A stretch of 64,000 bases of DNA from CAYXVJ01 sp050309435 (GTDB lineage: Bacteria; Bacillota; Clostridia; Saccharofermentanales; Fastidiosipilaceae). The notes beneath the pieces are model-generated. The model was not told where the DNA came from. It saw only the letters and a program-made list of their open reading frames with translations, and searched no databases. The position numbers and the translations under genes were made by a program. This document shows positions 7,178 through 17,238 of the stretch, in pieces. The stretch spans positions 1 to 64,000 of the forward strand of contig JBNRMJ010000031.1 of NCBI GenBank assembly GCA_050309435.1, given 5' to 3'. The stretch's first letter is position 1. Each line of letters begins with the position of its first letter.

Positions 7178-9553
7178 CTATTTGTTGTTATCCTCTTTGC
7201 TAGTATCCGTTTTGTTGCTATTCTCTGCGACTTTTGATTTTTTACTCGCGCCTTTGGTGCTTGATGTTGCCTTCTTACTTGTTGAAGTCTTTTTACTCGC
7301 AGCTGATTTCTTTGTCACGGTCTTCTTAGCGGTCGTAGTCGAAGAGCTTGCTTGCTTCTCCGGTTCATCGGCTTCGCCTGCCTCTCCGCTCGTTTTATGA
7401 CCGGTCTTGCCCGTTTTTTTACGCTGGTACTTCGCGTTGGTCTCGCAGTCCTGATTAGAACAGCGCTTGAATGTGCTGCCTCTGTATTTCTTTAAGACCA
7501 TATAACTGCCGCAGACTTCGCATGCCGAATTATCGATTGGCAGATCCCAGCTGATGAACTTGCAATCGGGATCGTTGCCCTTTTTATCGCAGACATAAAA
7601 TAGACTGCCGCGACGAGATTTTCTTCCGACGATATTCGAATGGCAAAGAGGGCAATGCGCATCGACTTTTTCTTCGATGGAAGCCGTGTAATCGCATTCG
7701 GGGAAATTCTGGCAGGCAATAAACTTACCGTAACGCCCTTCTTTGATCACAAGCTTGCCGCCGTCTTTCGGACATATCTCTCCTGTTTCTACGACGGGGA
7801 GTTTGACGCGTTCGACATTTTCCTCGGCCTTCATAACGGCTTCGTGGAAGTCCGGGTAGAAGCCCTTGAGAACATCCACCCAGTTCTTTTCACCGGCCTC
7901 GACCGTGTCCAGCTCATTTTCCATCGCCGCGGTAAACTTCAGGTCTACGACTTTTTCGATATTTTCCATGAGCAAATCGGTAATTACGATACCCAACGAA
8001 GTAGGTTTAAGCTGCCGCTGCTCTTTCTCGATATAGTTTCTTGTCAGTATCGTAGAGATGGTCGGTGCATAAGTCGATGGTCTTCCGATGCCTTCTTCTT
8101 CCATCGCTTTGATTAACGATGCTTCCGTATAGCGTGGCGGCGGTTTGGTAAATTTTTGCTCGGGTGTTGTCTTTTTGTTGAGCAGCTTCTCGCCTTCTTC
8201 GAGTTGGGGAATCTGCTCTTTTCCGTCCTCGCCGGCTGCGTCTTCGTCTTGCAATTCGTCTTTATCTACGGTGACATCCTCATAGGCTCGCAAAAATCCG
8301 GAGAAGGTTACGCGTTCGCCCTGCGAACGGAAAAGCTCTCCGGCTGCAACCGTGTCGACCGTCAAGGTATCAATTTCCGCGGGAGCCATCTGGCTGGCTA
8401 TGAATCGTTCCCAGATCAATTTATAGAGACGATACTGATCGTTACTTAACTGATCTCTCAAACTTGCAGGCGAATATTCGAAATGCGCCGGACGAATCGC
8501 TTCGTGCGCATCTTGAGATGCATTTTTATTCTTGAATGTGCGAGCGCTTTTAGGTAAATAATCTTTACCGTATTCTGTCTCTATCATCTGACGTGCCGAT
8601 GCGGTTGCTTCGGGATCAACTCTAACCGAGTCCGTTCTGATATAAGTAACCAGAGCAGTTTGGCCAATACCTTTCAGATCAAGACCTTCATAGAGCTGCT
8701 GGGCAACCGACATTGTTCGTCTGGAAGTAAAGCCCAATCGACGTCCGGCTTCTTGTTGCAGAGTTGATGTGGTAAAAGGAGCTCCGGGTTGACGTTTGCG
8801 CGACCCTTTCTTGATCGAATGAACCGTAAGTTCCTGACCTTTGATATTGGCCAGAACCTTGTCGGCCATTTCTTTATTCAGCAGCCTGACTTTTTCCAGT
8901 TTATTTGCGTTATTCAGAATACCTTGATAACGAGCCGTGAATTGCTCGTCATTTTTATTGGCCAGCAGCAGGGAGATCGTCCAGTATTCTTCCGGAACGA
9001 AGGCTTCGATCTCGCGCTCGCGATCAACGATCATGCGAACAGCAACAGACTGAACGCGACCGGCCGATAAACCGGTACGTACCTTCTTCCATAATAAGGG
9101 ACTAAGCTCGTAACCAACCAGACGATCCAGAATTCGACGTGCTTGCTGAGCGTCAACAAGCTCCATGTCTATCGGACGAGGATTGGCGACAGCCTCCTTT
9201 ACGGATTTTTCGGTAATCGCATTAAATGTTATGCGACAGGCAGAGGCAGGATCAATTTTTAAGATGTTCGCAAGATGCCATGCGATGGCTTCTCCCTCGC
9301 GGTCAGGGTCCGTTGCAATTAAAACGTTATCGGCATTTTTCGCTCGTTCTTTCAACTCGCGAATGACCTTATCTTTACCCTTCATATTGATATAGCGAGG
9401 TTTGAAGTCGTTTTCAATATCAACACCCATGGATGAAGACGGTAAATCACGAATATGACCGACAGATGCGGCAATTCGATAATCCGGACCCAGATAACGC
9501 CCGATGGTCTTTCCTTTGGCAGGTGACTCTACGATGACTAGTGTTAAACCCAT
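7178..9553 (-). CDS. topA: DNA topoisomerase I
   Basis: Type IA topoisomerase, which relaxes negative supercoils. It is 791 residues: Toprim domain with VIVESPAKGKT (Glu9) and DPDREGEAIAWHL, then the catalytic Tyr in ALVTYIRTDS near residue 305. Three C-terminal four-Cys zinc modules follow: CPKDGG...CQNFPEC, CPLC...CDKKGNDPDC and CEVC...CSNQDC. The last 75 residues are a Lys/Ser/Thr-rich tail that probably adds non-specific DNA binding. The start at 9553 follows AAAGGAAC. A promoter lies inside the end of dprA, so topA-trmFO can be transcribed apart from comM-dprA. Confidence 0.98.
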   Translation of the reverse strand: MGLTLVIVESPAKGKTIGRYLGPDYRIAASVGHIRDLPSSSMGVDIENDFKPRYINMKGKDKVIRELKERAKNADNVLIATDPDREGEAIAWHLANILKIDPASACRITFNAITEKSVKEAVANPRPIDMELVDAQQARRILDRLVGYELSPLLWKKVRTGLSAGRVQSVAVRMIVDREREIEAFVPEEYWTISLLLANKNDEQFTARYQGILNNANKLEKVRLLNKEMADKVLANIKGQELTVHSIKKGSRKRQPGAPFTTSTLQQEAGRRLGFTSRRTMSVAQQLYEGLDLKGIGQTALVTYIRTDSVRVDPEATASARQMIETEYGKDYLPKSARTFKNKNASQDAHEAIRPAHFEYSPASLRDQLSNDQYRLYKLIWERFIASQMAPAEIDTLTVDTVAAGELFRSQGERVTFSGFLRAYEDVTVDKDELQDEDAAGEDGKEQIPQLEEGEKLLNKKTTPEQKFTKPPPRYTEASLIKAMEEEGIGRPSTYAPTISTILTRNYIEKEQRQLKPTSLGIVITDLLMENIEKVVDLKFTAAMENELDTVEAGEKNWVDVLKGFYPDFHEAVMKAEENVERVKLPVVETGEICPKDGGKLVIKEGRYGKFIACQNFPECDYTASIEEKVDAHCPLCHSNIVGRKSRRGSLFYVCDKKGNDPDCKFISWDLPIDNSACEVCGSYMVLKKYRGSTFKRCSNQDCETNAKYQRKKTGKTGHKTSGEAGEADEPEKQASSSTTTAKKTVTKKSAASKKTSTSKKATSSTKGASKKSKVAENSNKTDTSKEDNNK

Positions 9554-9665
9554 TCAGTTGTTCCTTTATTTATATTAGTGCCGAGACTGGCAATGCTTAC
9601 AGAAATACATTGTCAGGATATAAACGTAAATCTATAAAAACAGAAACTTTGTTTTCGTTTTACAT

Positions 9666-9694
9666 TATATACTGCTTTACACCTGACTTGTCAA
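9666..9694 (-). promoter_or_regulatory. promoter of topA-trmFO
   Basis: On the minus strand a perfect TTGACA (9694-9689) lies 17 bp from TATATA (9671-9666), which continues into TATAAT. The -35 box is inside the dprA coding end. The untranslated leader would be about 105 nt. Confidence 0.7.
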
Positions 9695-10813
9695 AGCGTA
9701 TCGCCCCCGATCGAGCATTATACGTCCCGCTGCTTCAAGTTCGGCAAGCTCCCTTGCGACTAATCCGGGTTCAATCTTTAAAGCAAAAAAGATCTCCTCC
9801 AATGTCATTTGCTGGGCGGAAAGCATGCGAAGAATGCGATCCTGCAAATTGTTTTCACCTTGAGGGAGAAGAATATCTGTACTGGTTTTTTTCTTCTTGC
9901 CCAGATATTCATCAAGGTCTCGCATATCTATCAGCGGCATGGCCCCGGTTTGAATCAGCTTGTTGCAGCCTTTACTCTCCGGGGAATATATGTTGCCGGG
10001 AACTACCATGACATCACGATTGTATTTCAAAGCATAGTCCACTGTAATCAATGTACCGCTTTTCATGGATGACTCCGCGACGATCGTTACAGGACTCATA
10101 GCAGCGAGTATGCGGTTTCTGGCCGGAAATCGATTAGCAGTAGCGGGGGTACCCGGAGGATGTTCGGACAGTACGGCTCCTTGCTCCAGTATTTTATGGT
10201 ATAAAGCGACATGAGCCGGCGGATAAACAACATCGACGCCGGAGGCCAGGACAGCTATCGTATAGCCGCCTGCCGAGATTGCCGATCGATGTGCGATACC
10301 GTCTATACCCAAAGCCATTCCGGATACAACAGCTGTATCCCGTAAAGCAGCATAGCGTGAAATATCTGCAGCTGCTCTTTTTCCGTAAGGTGACGCTCTT
10401 CTGGTCCCTACAATCGTTATCTTGCTAGATCGGAGAGCAGGTTCCGGGTTTTCTCCATATATCCACAGGATAGCCGGTGTCGAATCCAGATCTTCCAAAG
10501 CAGACGGATACAAATCATCATTCGCTATAAGGAGATCTACCCCTTTTCGCATGGCCAATTCCAGCCTTTTTAAGAGATCATCTTTAAACTTGATCTTTCC
10601 TATCAAGGTTTCCAGTTTTTCTCTCTTTTTATCGGTCAGCCCGAAAATTGAAGTTAGTTCCTTAACAGACATTCGATATAGATCATAGGAAGGATCGAGG
10701 TCAAGATAATGTGATATATCCTTGTGACTCAAAATATATCTTGTATTAAGTTCAGACAAAAACATGAATCGCCTGAAATCGTCATACGTACGCCTGACTG
10801 CTTTCCTTTCCAT
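9677..10813 (-). CDS. dprA: DNA-processing protein DprA (Smf)
   Basis: DprA binds incoming single-stranded DNA and loads RecA in natural transformation. The 378-residue protein has an N-terminal helical part, then the Rossmann-like domain with GTRRASPYG, SGMALGIDGIAHRSAI, ASGVDVVYPPAH, FPARNRILAAMS and GTLITVDYALKY. A C-terminal winged-helix (DprA-WH) piece covers the last 60 residues. Its ATG overlaps the comM stop by one base (TAATG) and has AAAAGGAG upstream. With comM directly upstream and comEC at the right edge, it indicates a transformation system. Confidence 0.95.
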   Translation of the reverse strand: MERKAVRRTYDDFRRFMFLSELNTRYILSHKDISHYLDLDPSYDLYRMSVKELTSIFGLTDKKREKLETLIGKIKFKDDLLKRLELAMRKGVDLLIANDDLYPSALEDLDSTPAILWIYGENPEPALRSSKITIVGTRRASPYGKRAAADISRYAALRDTAVVSGMALGIDGIAHRSAISAGGYTIAVLASGVDVVYPPAHVALYHKILEQGAVLSEHPPGTPATANRFPARNRILAAMSPVTIVAESSMKSGTLITVDYALKYNRDVMVVPGNIYSPESKGCNKLIQTGAMPLIDMRDLDEYLGKKKKTSTDILLPQGENNLQDRILRMLSAQQMTLEEIFFALKIEPGLVARELAELEAAGRIMLDRGRYALTSQV

Positions 10814-12507
10814 TAGTCAGCTCCTTTTGATGTGAAGTAGGTGCGCTTACGATATTGTGCAGCCAATGATATATGATCGCTTCGAAGCCATCCGGATCCC
10901 TCAAGATCGGCAATCGTACGACCGACCCGAAGCAGTTTATGAAACGATCTGATCGACAAGCAATTGGCAGAGGCGATTTTCTCTGCCAGGCGAAGAGCTT
11001 CTTTTTCAATACGGAAGTATTCTTTTATCAACGTTGGTGGTAGATTACTGTTTCTGATTCGTGCTTGATTCATCTCTTGGTAACGCTCGGTTTGCATATC
11101 GATGGCAGTCTTGACCTCTAATTTCATAGCATCTAGATCGCAGAGTTGACTTTCCTCGATGGTTCTTTGAATTTCGTCTCTCGGAATCCGATTCAATTCG
11201 ACAAACAAGTCAATTCTATCGCAAAATGCTCCGCTCAGTCGCCCCAGCTTCTGCTCGATCCGGTATGGTTTACAGTTACAGCTGCCGTCTGCTTCCAGAT
11301 AATTACCACAGGGGCAGGGATTGCATGCCGATATGAAAGTAACATCGGAAGGTAAACGCATTCGAGAACGATTTCTGGCCAGCTCGATGGATCCTTCGCT
11401 TAAAGCAGTTCGAAGACAGTCCAGATGACCGCCGGGAAACTCCGTTAGCTCATCCAGAAACAACACGCCTCTATGAGCCAGACTCAATTCACCGGGAAGC
11501 AAATACACGCCTCCTCCGATCAGTGCAGGTTTACTGATCTCGTAATGAGGCGAACGAAAAGGCGGACGACCACTTAATAATGTACGGTTCGGTGCTTGCG
11601 CAGCGGCACTGTATATCGCCATGACTTCATGTTGTTCTTCATCAGTTAACGGAGGCAGCAGATCAGGCAGAAGTTTGGCCAGACTGCTTTTTCCACAGCC
11701 GGCACCTCCGATCATCATAATATGATGCCTGCCGGCAGCCGCTATTTTCAAGGCTTCCCGAGCCAAATACTGCCCCGGAAGTTCTGCCAGACGTAATGTA
11801 TCTGCAGGGATTATCAATTCTTGCTTGTAAAGGCTTAAATCCGTTTCTTCGATATCTTGCAAGCTGTGTGCATTATTCAGTAATGAACACAGCTCTCTTA
11901 AGCTTGAAACCAAACGAAAAGAAGCCGGAACCATAGCTGCCTCCGTACCGTTGGCATAAGATCCGATGATGCGCTTCACCCCTGCCCCTGTCAGAGACGA
12001 ATAAAGATTGTAGACGTTGGAAACATACACACATTCGCCGAGCAAACTTAGTTCAGCTGCATAAGCCAGCCCTTCCATCGTTCGAATTTGACCGGACGCT
12101 TGCAGTAAAGCAATTGCCAAAGGCAGATCCAGACCCGATACTTGACTAGTCTGTCCGTCCGGTGTGACCGATGCAACGATTCTTTGATCAGGGAATTGAT
12201 ATCCGCTGTTTTTAATGGCTGCCGTGACTCGTGACTTGATTGCCTGGGCCTGACCGGATGGAACACCAACCAGTTCAAAATAAGGTAGACCTCTGTGCAG
12301 GCTGACTTCGATTTTAACGACTCTAGCCGCAAGCCCGCTGGGCAAAGCCGATAAGACGCCTCCATAGTGAAGGCCGGCGTGACGAGGAGCCGGGTGGCCG
12401 GAAATCACGTCTCGGGGTAAAGGGTCGCGAGACTTTTTCGTCACACTCCGAATTCGTATCTCTCCTGATCTTGTTTCAAATTCACTATTAATCTCGTAAT
12501 CGGACAT
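10813..12507 (-). CDS. comM: ComM/YifB family magnesium-chelatase-like AAA+ ATPase
   Basis: ComM-type proteins are hexameric helicases that help branch migration when transforming DNA integrates. The 564 residues hold an N-terminal Lon-protease-like fold domain (GLPYFELVGVPSG), then the AAA+ core with Walker A GGAGCGKSS and Walker B GVLFLDELTEF, the ACNPCPCGNY motif and a C-terminal lid. About 45 charged residues before GGVLSALPSGL are an extension absent from typical family members. The ribosome site GAAGGTGG supports the ATG at 12507. It is the first gene of comM-dprA. Confidence 0.92.
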   Translation of the reverse strand: MSDYEINSEFETRSGEIRIRSVTKKSRDPLPRDVISGHPAPRHAGLHYGGVLSALPSGLAARVVKIEVSLHRGLPYFELVGVPSGQAQAIKSRVTAAIKNSGYQFPDQRIVASVTPDGQTSQVSGLDLPLAIALLQASGQIRTMEGLAYAAELSLLGECVYVSNVYNLYSSLTGAGVKRIIGSYANGTEAAMVPASFRLVSSLRELCSLLNNAHSLQDIEETDLSLYKQELIIPADTLRLAELPGQYLAREALKIAAAGRHHIMMIGGAGCGKSSLAKLLPDLLPPLTDEEQHEVMAIYSAAAQAPNRTLLSGRPPFRSPHYEISKPALIGGGVYLLPGELSLAHRGVLFLDELTEFPGGHLDCLRTALSEGSIELARNRSRMRLPSDVTFISACNPCPCGNYLEADGSCNCKPYRIEQKLGRLSGAFCDRIDLFVELNRIPRDEIQRTIEESQLCDLDAMKLEVKTAIDMQTERYQEMNQARIRNSNLPPTLIKEYFRIEKEALRLAEKIASANCLSIRSFHKLLRVGRTIADLEGSGWLRSDHISLAAQYRKRTYFTSKGAD

Positions 12508-12702
12508 TTCGCCACCTTCCCGGTTCTAACTCATCCAAGCTATCTTCCTATACAAAAAGCTTAGTGAAGATCAGAAGATCTATCCCGAGCGTTTTTCTTT
12601 CTTTTTAGTCCTTTTTCCATAATGTTCCACGAACATCGCCCACAAAGCGTTAAACGTGTTAAAATACGATCTTGTCAACAAGTATGAAAGAGGATAAAGA
12701 GA

Positions 12703-13803
12703 TTGAAATTAGGTATTGTCGGACTTCCGAATGTCGGTAAAAGTACGCTTTTTAATGCGATAACGCAGGCTGGTGCCGAATCAGCGAACTATCCATATAC
12801 TACGATCGAGCCAAACATCGGCGTGGTTTCCGTGCCGGACGCTCGATTAAAGGTCCTTCATGATATGTATCTCTCGGAACGAACCCTGCCGGCTATTATT
12901 GAGTTTGTCGATATCGCCGGACTGATCGCAGGCGCCAGTAAAGGCGAAGGTCTGGGAAACAAGTTCCTGGCGAATATCCGTGAAGTAGACGCCATAGTTC
13001 ATGTCGTGCGTTGTTTTGAAAACGAAAACGTAATTCATGTGGACGGCTTCATCGATGCCCAACGCGATATCGAGACAATCAATCTTGAACTTATCTTCTC
13101 TGACATGGAATATGTCGACCGTCGCATCGATAAAGTTCGTAAACAGTTGAAAGGCGACAAAAGCCTTCAATTTGCCATGGATACTCTGGAGCGTATTGCC
13201 GCTGTCTTAGCCGAAGGCAAATCTGCTCGTGTTCTTGAATTGAGTGATGAAGAATTAGCCGCCTTAAACGAAACCGGCGAATTCAATCTGCTCTCCGCCA
13301 AACCTGTGCTTTATGTCGCCAACGTGGCAGAAGACGCCATCAATCAGGATCCGCCCAACGCCCATGTGCAGGCTGTTCAGGCTCATGCCGCAAGCGAAAA
13401 GGCCGAAACCGTTATCATCAGCGCTCAGATCGAAGAAGAAATCGCAAGCCTGGATGACGAAGAAAAAGCAGTCTTCCTTGAAGATCTGGGCATAGAAGAA
13501 TCCGGCCTGGACAAGATCATCCACGCCGGCTATAAATTGCTTGGTTTGATTTCTTATCTAACTGCAGGCCCCAAGGAAGTCAGAGCCTGGACTATCAAGG
13601 TCGGAACAAAAGCACCTCAGGCTGCAGGGGTGATTCATTCCGACTTCGAACGCGGCTTCATTCGTGCCGAAGTGGTAGCTTACGACGATCTGGTCAGCTG
13701 TGGCAGTATTGCCGCTGCCAAGGAGAAAGGTGTTTACCGTTCCGAAGGTAAAGAATACATCGTTAAAGACGGTGATGTCATCCTCTTCCGTTTCAACGTT
13801 TAA
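12703..13803 (+). CDS. ychF: redox-regulated ribosome-binding ATPase YchF
   Basis: YchF is an Obg-family P-loop ATPase that binds ribosomes. The 366 residues show the G1 loop GLPNVGKST (residues 6-14), the switch region DIAGLIAGASKGEGLGN, the specificity motif YVANVAED in the G4 place (no NKxD, as expected for an ATP-preferring member) and the C-terminal TGS-like domain ending KDGDVILFRFNV. The start is TTG at 12703, preceded by AAAGAGGA; no ATG is near. The 3' end overlaps convergent coaE by 11 bp. Confidence 0.96.
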   Translation: MKLGIVGLPNVGKSTLFNAITQAGAESANYPYTTIEPNIGVVSVPDARLKVLHDMYLSERTLPAIIEFVDIAGLIAGASKGEGLGNKFLANIREVDAIVHVVRCFENENVIHVDGFIDAQRDIETINLELIFSDMEYVDRRIDKVRKQLKGDKSLQFAMDTLERIAAVLAEGKSARVLELSDEELAALNETGEFNLLSAKPVLYVANVAEDAINQDPPNAHVQAVQAHAASEKAETVIISAQIEEEIASLDDEEKAVFLEDLGIEESGLDKIIHAGYKLLGLISYLTAGPKEVRAWTIKVGTKAPQAAGVIHSDFERGFIRAEVVAYDDLVSCGSIAAAKEKGVYRSEGKEYIVKDGDVILFRFNV

Positions 13804-14443
13804 GTAAGTTGTCGAGATCTTCTTTATTGATTTCGTTAAGAGGAATACCTCGACTCCGAAGCTCTCGTTCGGCAATCTGTCGAACGACATCAAAAAGCTC
13901 TTCGATACTGCCGTCATTTCTGACCACTTCATCGGCCAGGCGGCAGTATTCTTCTTCATTCATCTGCATGGACATCCGGCGCTTGGCTTCGTTTTCTCCC
14001 ATACCCCGATGAACAAGCCGTTCGATGCGCAGGGAATCGCGAGACCAGACAACCAGAACCAGATCCGAAAGATCAAGGAAGCCTTCCTTAACCGGAATCG
14101 GTACATCCAGTACACAGGCCTTGATCTTTTTCTTTTCCATTTTTTTGACTTCGTCCTGTATGGTGGATATGACTCGTCGATGCACGATAGCCGATAATCT
14201 ATCCAGTAAGTTTTTGTCTTTAAAAACCAGCTGACCTAGTTTGGCCCGATCGATAACTCCATCGTCGTCCAGGATATTTTCCCCGAAGGTTTGAATAATT
14301 TCTTCAACTGCCGCACCGTTCTTTTCGGTCACTTCATGTGAAATCTTATCTGCATCGAGTACGGGTATTCCCATCAAGTTAAATATTCTGGCGACTGTAC
14401 TCTTGCCTGTTCCAATTCCGCCTGTTATTCCGATAATATACAT
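13793..14443 (-). CDS. coaE: dephospho-CoA kinase
   Basis: CoaE phosphorylates the 3'-OH of dephospho-CoA, the last step of coenzyme A synthesis. The 216-residue protein has the P-loop GGIGTGKST (residues 8-16), the substrate Asp motif VLDADKISHEV, and the lid Arg-rich stretch SLRIERLVHRG. It lies 38 bp downstream of polA, a frequent pairing in Bacillota (polA-coaE). The C-terminal codons overlap the end of ychF on the other strand, so no terminator separates the two convergent genes. Confidence 0.95.
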   Translation of the reverse strand: MYIIGITGGIGTGKSTVARIFNLMGIPVLDADKISHEVTEKNGAAVEEIIQTFGENILDDDGVIDRAKLGQLVFKDKNLLDRLSAIVHRRVISTIQDEVKKMEKKKIKACVLDVPIPVKEGFLDLSDLVLVVWSRDSLRIERLVHRGMGENEAKRRMSMQMNEEEYCRLADEVVRNDGSIEELFDVVRQIAERELRSRGIPLNEINKEDLDNLLKR

Positions 14444-14481
14444 AGTTCATTTATTCCTCATTTAGATTATTCTTTGCTAAC

Positions 14482-17238
14482 TTACTTGGCATCAAACCAG
14501 GTCTTACCGAAACTCACTTCCGCTTCCATCGGCACCGATAAACTGACTGCACCTTCCATGGCCTCCTGCAGTATTAAAGCTGCTTTATCCCGATCGGCTT
14601 CGGATGCTTCAATAATCAGTTCGTCATGGACCTGAGAGACGATCCAGGCATCGATTTTTTCTTCTTCCAGTCTACGAGCACAATTTACCATAGCCATGCG
14701 AATAATATCCGCCGCTGTTCCCTGTACCGGACTGTTCATCGCAACACGCTCTCCGAACTGACGAAGATTTCGATTCTTCGAAGCCAGTTCCGGAATAAAC
14801 CTGCGACGCCCGAACAAAGTTTCCGAAAAACCTCTTACTTTGGCAAGTTCGATTTGCTTCTCCATGAATGGTTTTACTGCCGGATATCCCGCATAGTAGC
14901 TCTCGATATATCGATGTGCCTCGCTAACCGTGAGATCCAGGCGTTGTGACAGACCAAAATCGGATATGCCGTAAACAATGCTAAAGTTAATCGTTTTGGC
15001 TCTACTGCGAAGCTCGCTAGTCACTTCTTCCAACGGAATGCTAAAAATTCGGCTGGCGGTCAGACTATGTATGTCCACACCTTTCTGGTACGCCTCGATC
15101 ATAGCCTTATCACCGGACAGTTCGGCGAGGAGTCTAAGTTCGATTTGTGAATAGTCGGCATCCAGAAGTACATAACCGTCGGCTGCCACGAATGCTTTTC
15201 GTATTTCCCGACCGGCTTCCTGCCTGACGGGTATGTTTTGCAGATTGGGATCTTTACTCGATAAACGTCCCGTATTCGTAAAGTTGGCATTAAAATGAGA
15301 GTGTATCCGCCCGTCTTTAGGGTCGACGAATTTCGTTAGACCTTCGATAAAGGTTGAGCGAAGTTTCGTCAACTGTCTGTAGTTCGTGATTTTATCAATG
15401 ATCGGATGCATCGGACGCAAGCGATCCAGTTCGGCCTGGGCTGTCGAGTAGTTGCCTGTTTTCCCTTTTTTACCCGACGGGAGACCCAAATCGACGAAAA
15501 GAACGTCGCCTAGCTGCTTGGGCGAGTTTATACTGAATTCTTTCCCGGCCAGATCGAATATTTCATTTTCAAGCAAGGCAATTCGCTTCTTAAAATCTTC
15601 GTTTAATTCGTCCAGTACATCGACATTGACAAGAAAGCCTATATGCTCGATCTTCGCCAAAGCAAGAACCAGCGGCATATCGCAGTCTTTTGCCAGATTG
15701 CTCAAGTTGTTTTCAGCTAAAGATGCTTCCATAGCGGGCTTTAGCACCTGAGACCAGAAAACAGACTTCAGGGCTTCGTTCTCTGCTTCCTTCTGCAGAA
15801 GCTCTAAGCTGCCGGGGGTCAGGCTTGCTTCTGCTTCTTCGCCGGCTCCCTCTAAGATTTCTTCGAACTGCAGCGTCTCGGCATGACCTCCGCTCAGTGC
15901 GTTGTATAATGCCATTTCTTCCGCGAATTGATCCTGCAAAGAGAGTAGATATGACGCCGACATAATATCGAAAACAGTCATACTCATACTAACCCGAGTC
16001 AATCTGAGCCAGCGTTTTAGATCGTAACCGACCAATATAAGCTTATTTTCGCAGAGAACATCAACCAGCATTTGTAAATCAACGGGATCTACATAAGGTT
16101 CGATGAGGATCTCGTTTTGGCTCTTCATGTAAGCTAAAACGTTCACTTCTTCCCCGTTTTTGCCAGTCTTTTGACGAACAGCCAGTGCAACATGAGATCC
16201 GGCTTTCAGACTCTTAATCAATTGCAAAATAGTTTGGTAATCGCTTCGGCTAACGCTTACCTTCGCGGGCCAGGAGATATCTTGATTTAGTAAATCCGAA
16301 TGGAAGAACGCAGTATTTTCATCAGCTGACTTTCTGACTTTAATGCTTTCGGCCGGTGTATACCGGGTCAATTCGAAGCGGTCGATCAGATTCGTAAAAC
16401 CTAGACTCCGAAACAAGCTTAAAGCACTCGAACCATACGGATTCGGCAATTTGGCATCATCAAGATTCAAATCAACCGGTACATCGCATTTTATCGTAGC
16501 CAGTTGCTTCGACAAATAAGCCATCTCCCTGTTCTCGATTAGTTTCGTACGATGACCGGGTTTTAACTCCTCTAAATGCTCATAAACACCGTCCAGGCTC
16601 TTGTACTCGGAAATTAAGGCCAGTGCTCCCTTTTCGCCAATACCCTTAACACCCGGTATATTATCCGAACTGTCGCCCATAATGGCTTTGACATCAATAA
16701 ATTCTTCAGGCCTGACACCGTAACGTTCCTCGAAAACTCCCCGGTCATAGAGTGTATCTCCGAGGCTGGCCTTTGCCCCGGGCATGATTACATGGATATT
16801 GTCCCGGATCAGTTGAAAACTATCTTTATCGCCGGTCAGAATTTGAACGTACATACCGGCCTTTTCACCTAATTTGGCAAAGGTACCGATCAGATCGTCA
16901 GCTTCATAACCGGCCAGTTCGATCTGACGAATACCAAGTGCTTCCAGGCAGCTTTTTAGGATAGGCATCTGCTCTGCCAGTTCGTCGGGCATGCCGGTTC
17001 GGCTTGCTTTATAACCGTCATAATCGGCATGACGAAAAGTCGGTTCCGGGCGATCGAACGCCGTGATGACATGAGTAGGTGCTTCCGCTTTAATATGCTT
17101 CAGCAGGATGTTGAAGAATGTTAATACCGCACCGGTCGGTCGTCCGTCCGGTGCCGTCAGTCGGGCATTGGGTCCCAAACCGAAGAATGCACGGTTTATG
17201 ATACTGTTTCCATCGATTAACAATAATTTCTCTGTCAT
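14482..17238 (-). CDS. polA: DNA polymerase I
   Basis: Repair and Okazaki-fragment polymerase, 918 residues. Domain order: 5'-3' exonuclease (about 1-295, with FDRPEPTFRH, GYEADDLIG and GDSSDNIPGVKGIG), a degenerate proofreading domain (about 300-480), and the polymerase domain with DADYSQIELRLLA, RAKTINFSIVYG and VSQVHDELI. The middle domain lacks the Asp/Glu residues of a working 3'-5' exonuclease, as in Bst and Taq. The ATG at 17238 overlaps the upstream stop (TGATG) and has AAGGAC before it. A GTG three bases upstream is possible. coaE follows. Confidence 0.97.
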   Translation of the reverse strand: MTEKLLLIDGNSIINRAFFGLGPNARLTAPDGRPTGAVLTFFNILLKHIKAEAPTHVITAFDRPEPTFRHADYDGYKASRTGMPDELAEQMPILKSCLEALGIRQIELAGYEADDLIGTFAKLGEKAGMYVQILTGDKDSFQLIRDNIHVIMPGAKASLGDTLYDRGVFEERYGVRPEEFIDVKAIMGDSSDNIPGVKGIGEKGALALISEYKSLDGVYEHLEELKPGHRTKLIENREMAYLSKQLATIKCDVPVDLNLDDAKLPNPYGSSALSLFRSLGFTNLIDRFELTRYTPAESIKVRKSADENTAFFHSDLLNQDISWPAKVSVSRSDYQTILQLIKSLKAGSHVALAVRQKTGKNGEEVNVLAYMKSQNEILIEPYVDPVDLQMLVDVLCENKLILVGYDLKRWLRLTRVSMSMTVFDIMSASYLLSLQDQFAEEMALYNALSGGHAETLQFEEILEGAGEEAEASLTPGSLELLQKEAENEALKSVFWSQVLKPAMEASLAENNLSNLAKDCDMPLVLALAKIEHIGFLVNVDVLDELNEDFKKRIALLENEIFDLAGKEFSINSPKQLGDVLFVDLGLPSGKKGKTGNYSTAQAELDRLRPMHPIIDKITNYRQLTKLRSTFIEGLTKFVDPKDGRIHSHFNANFTNTGRLSSKDPNLQNIPVRQEAGREIRKAFVAADGYVLLDADYSQIELRLLAELSGDKAMIEAYQKGVDIHSLTASRIFSIPLEEVTSELRSRAKTINFSIVYGISDFGLSQRLDLTVSEAHRYIESYYAGYPAVKPFMEKQIELAKVRGFSETLFGRRRFIPELASKNRNLRQFGERVAMNSPVQGTAADIIRMAMVNCARRLEEEKIDAWIVSQVHDELIIEASEADRDKAALILQEAMEGAVSLSVPMEAEVSFGKTWFDAK

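Noticed and set aside
12622..12636. ATGTTC-CAC-GAACAT palindrome as a LexA (SOS) box
   Set aside because: The Bacillota SOS box has GAAC then GTTC; here the halves are in the opposite order, and ychF is not an SOS gene.
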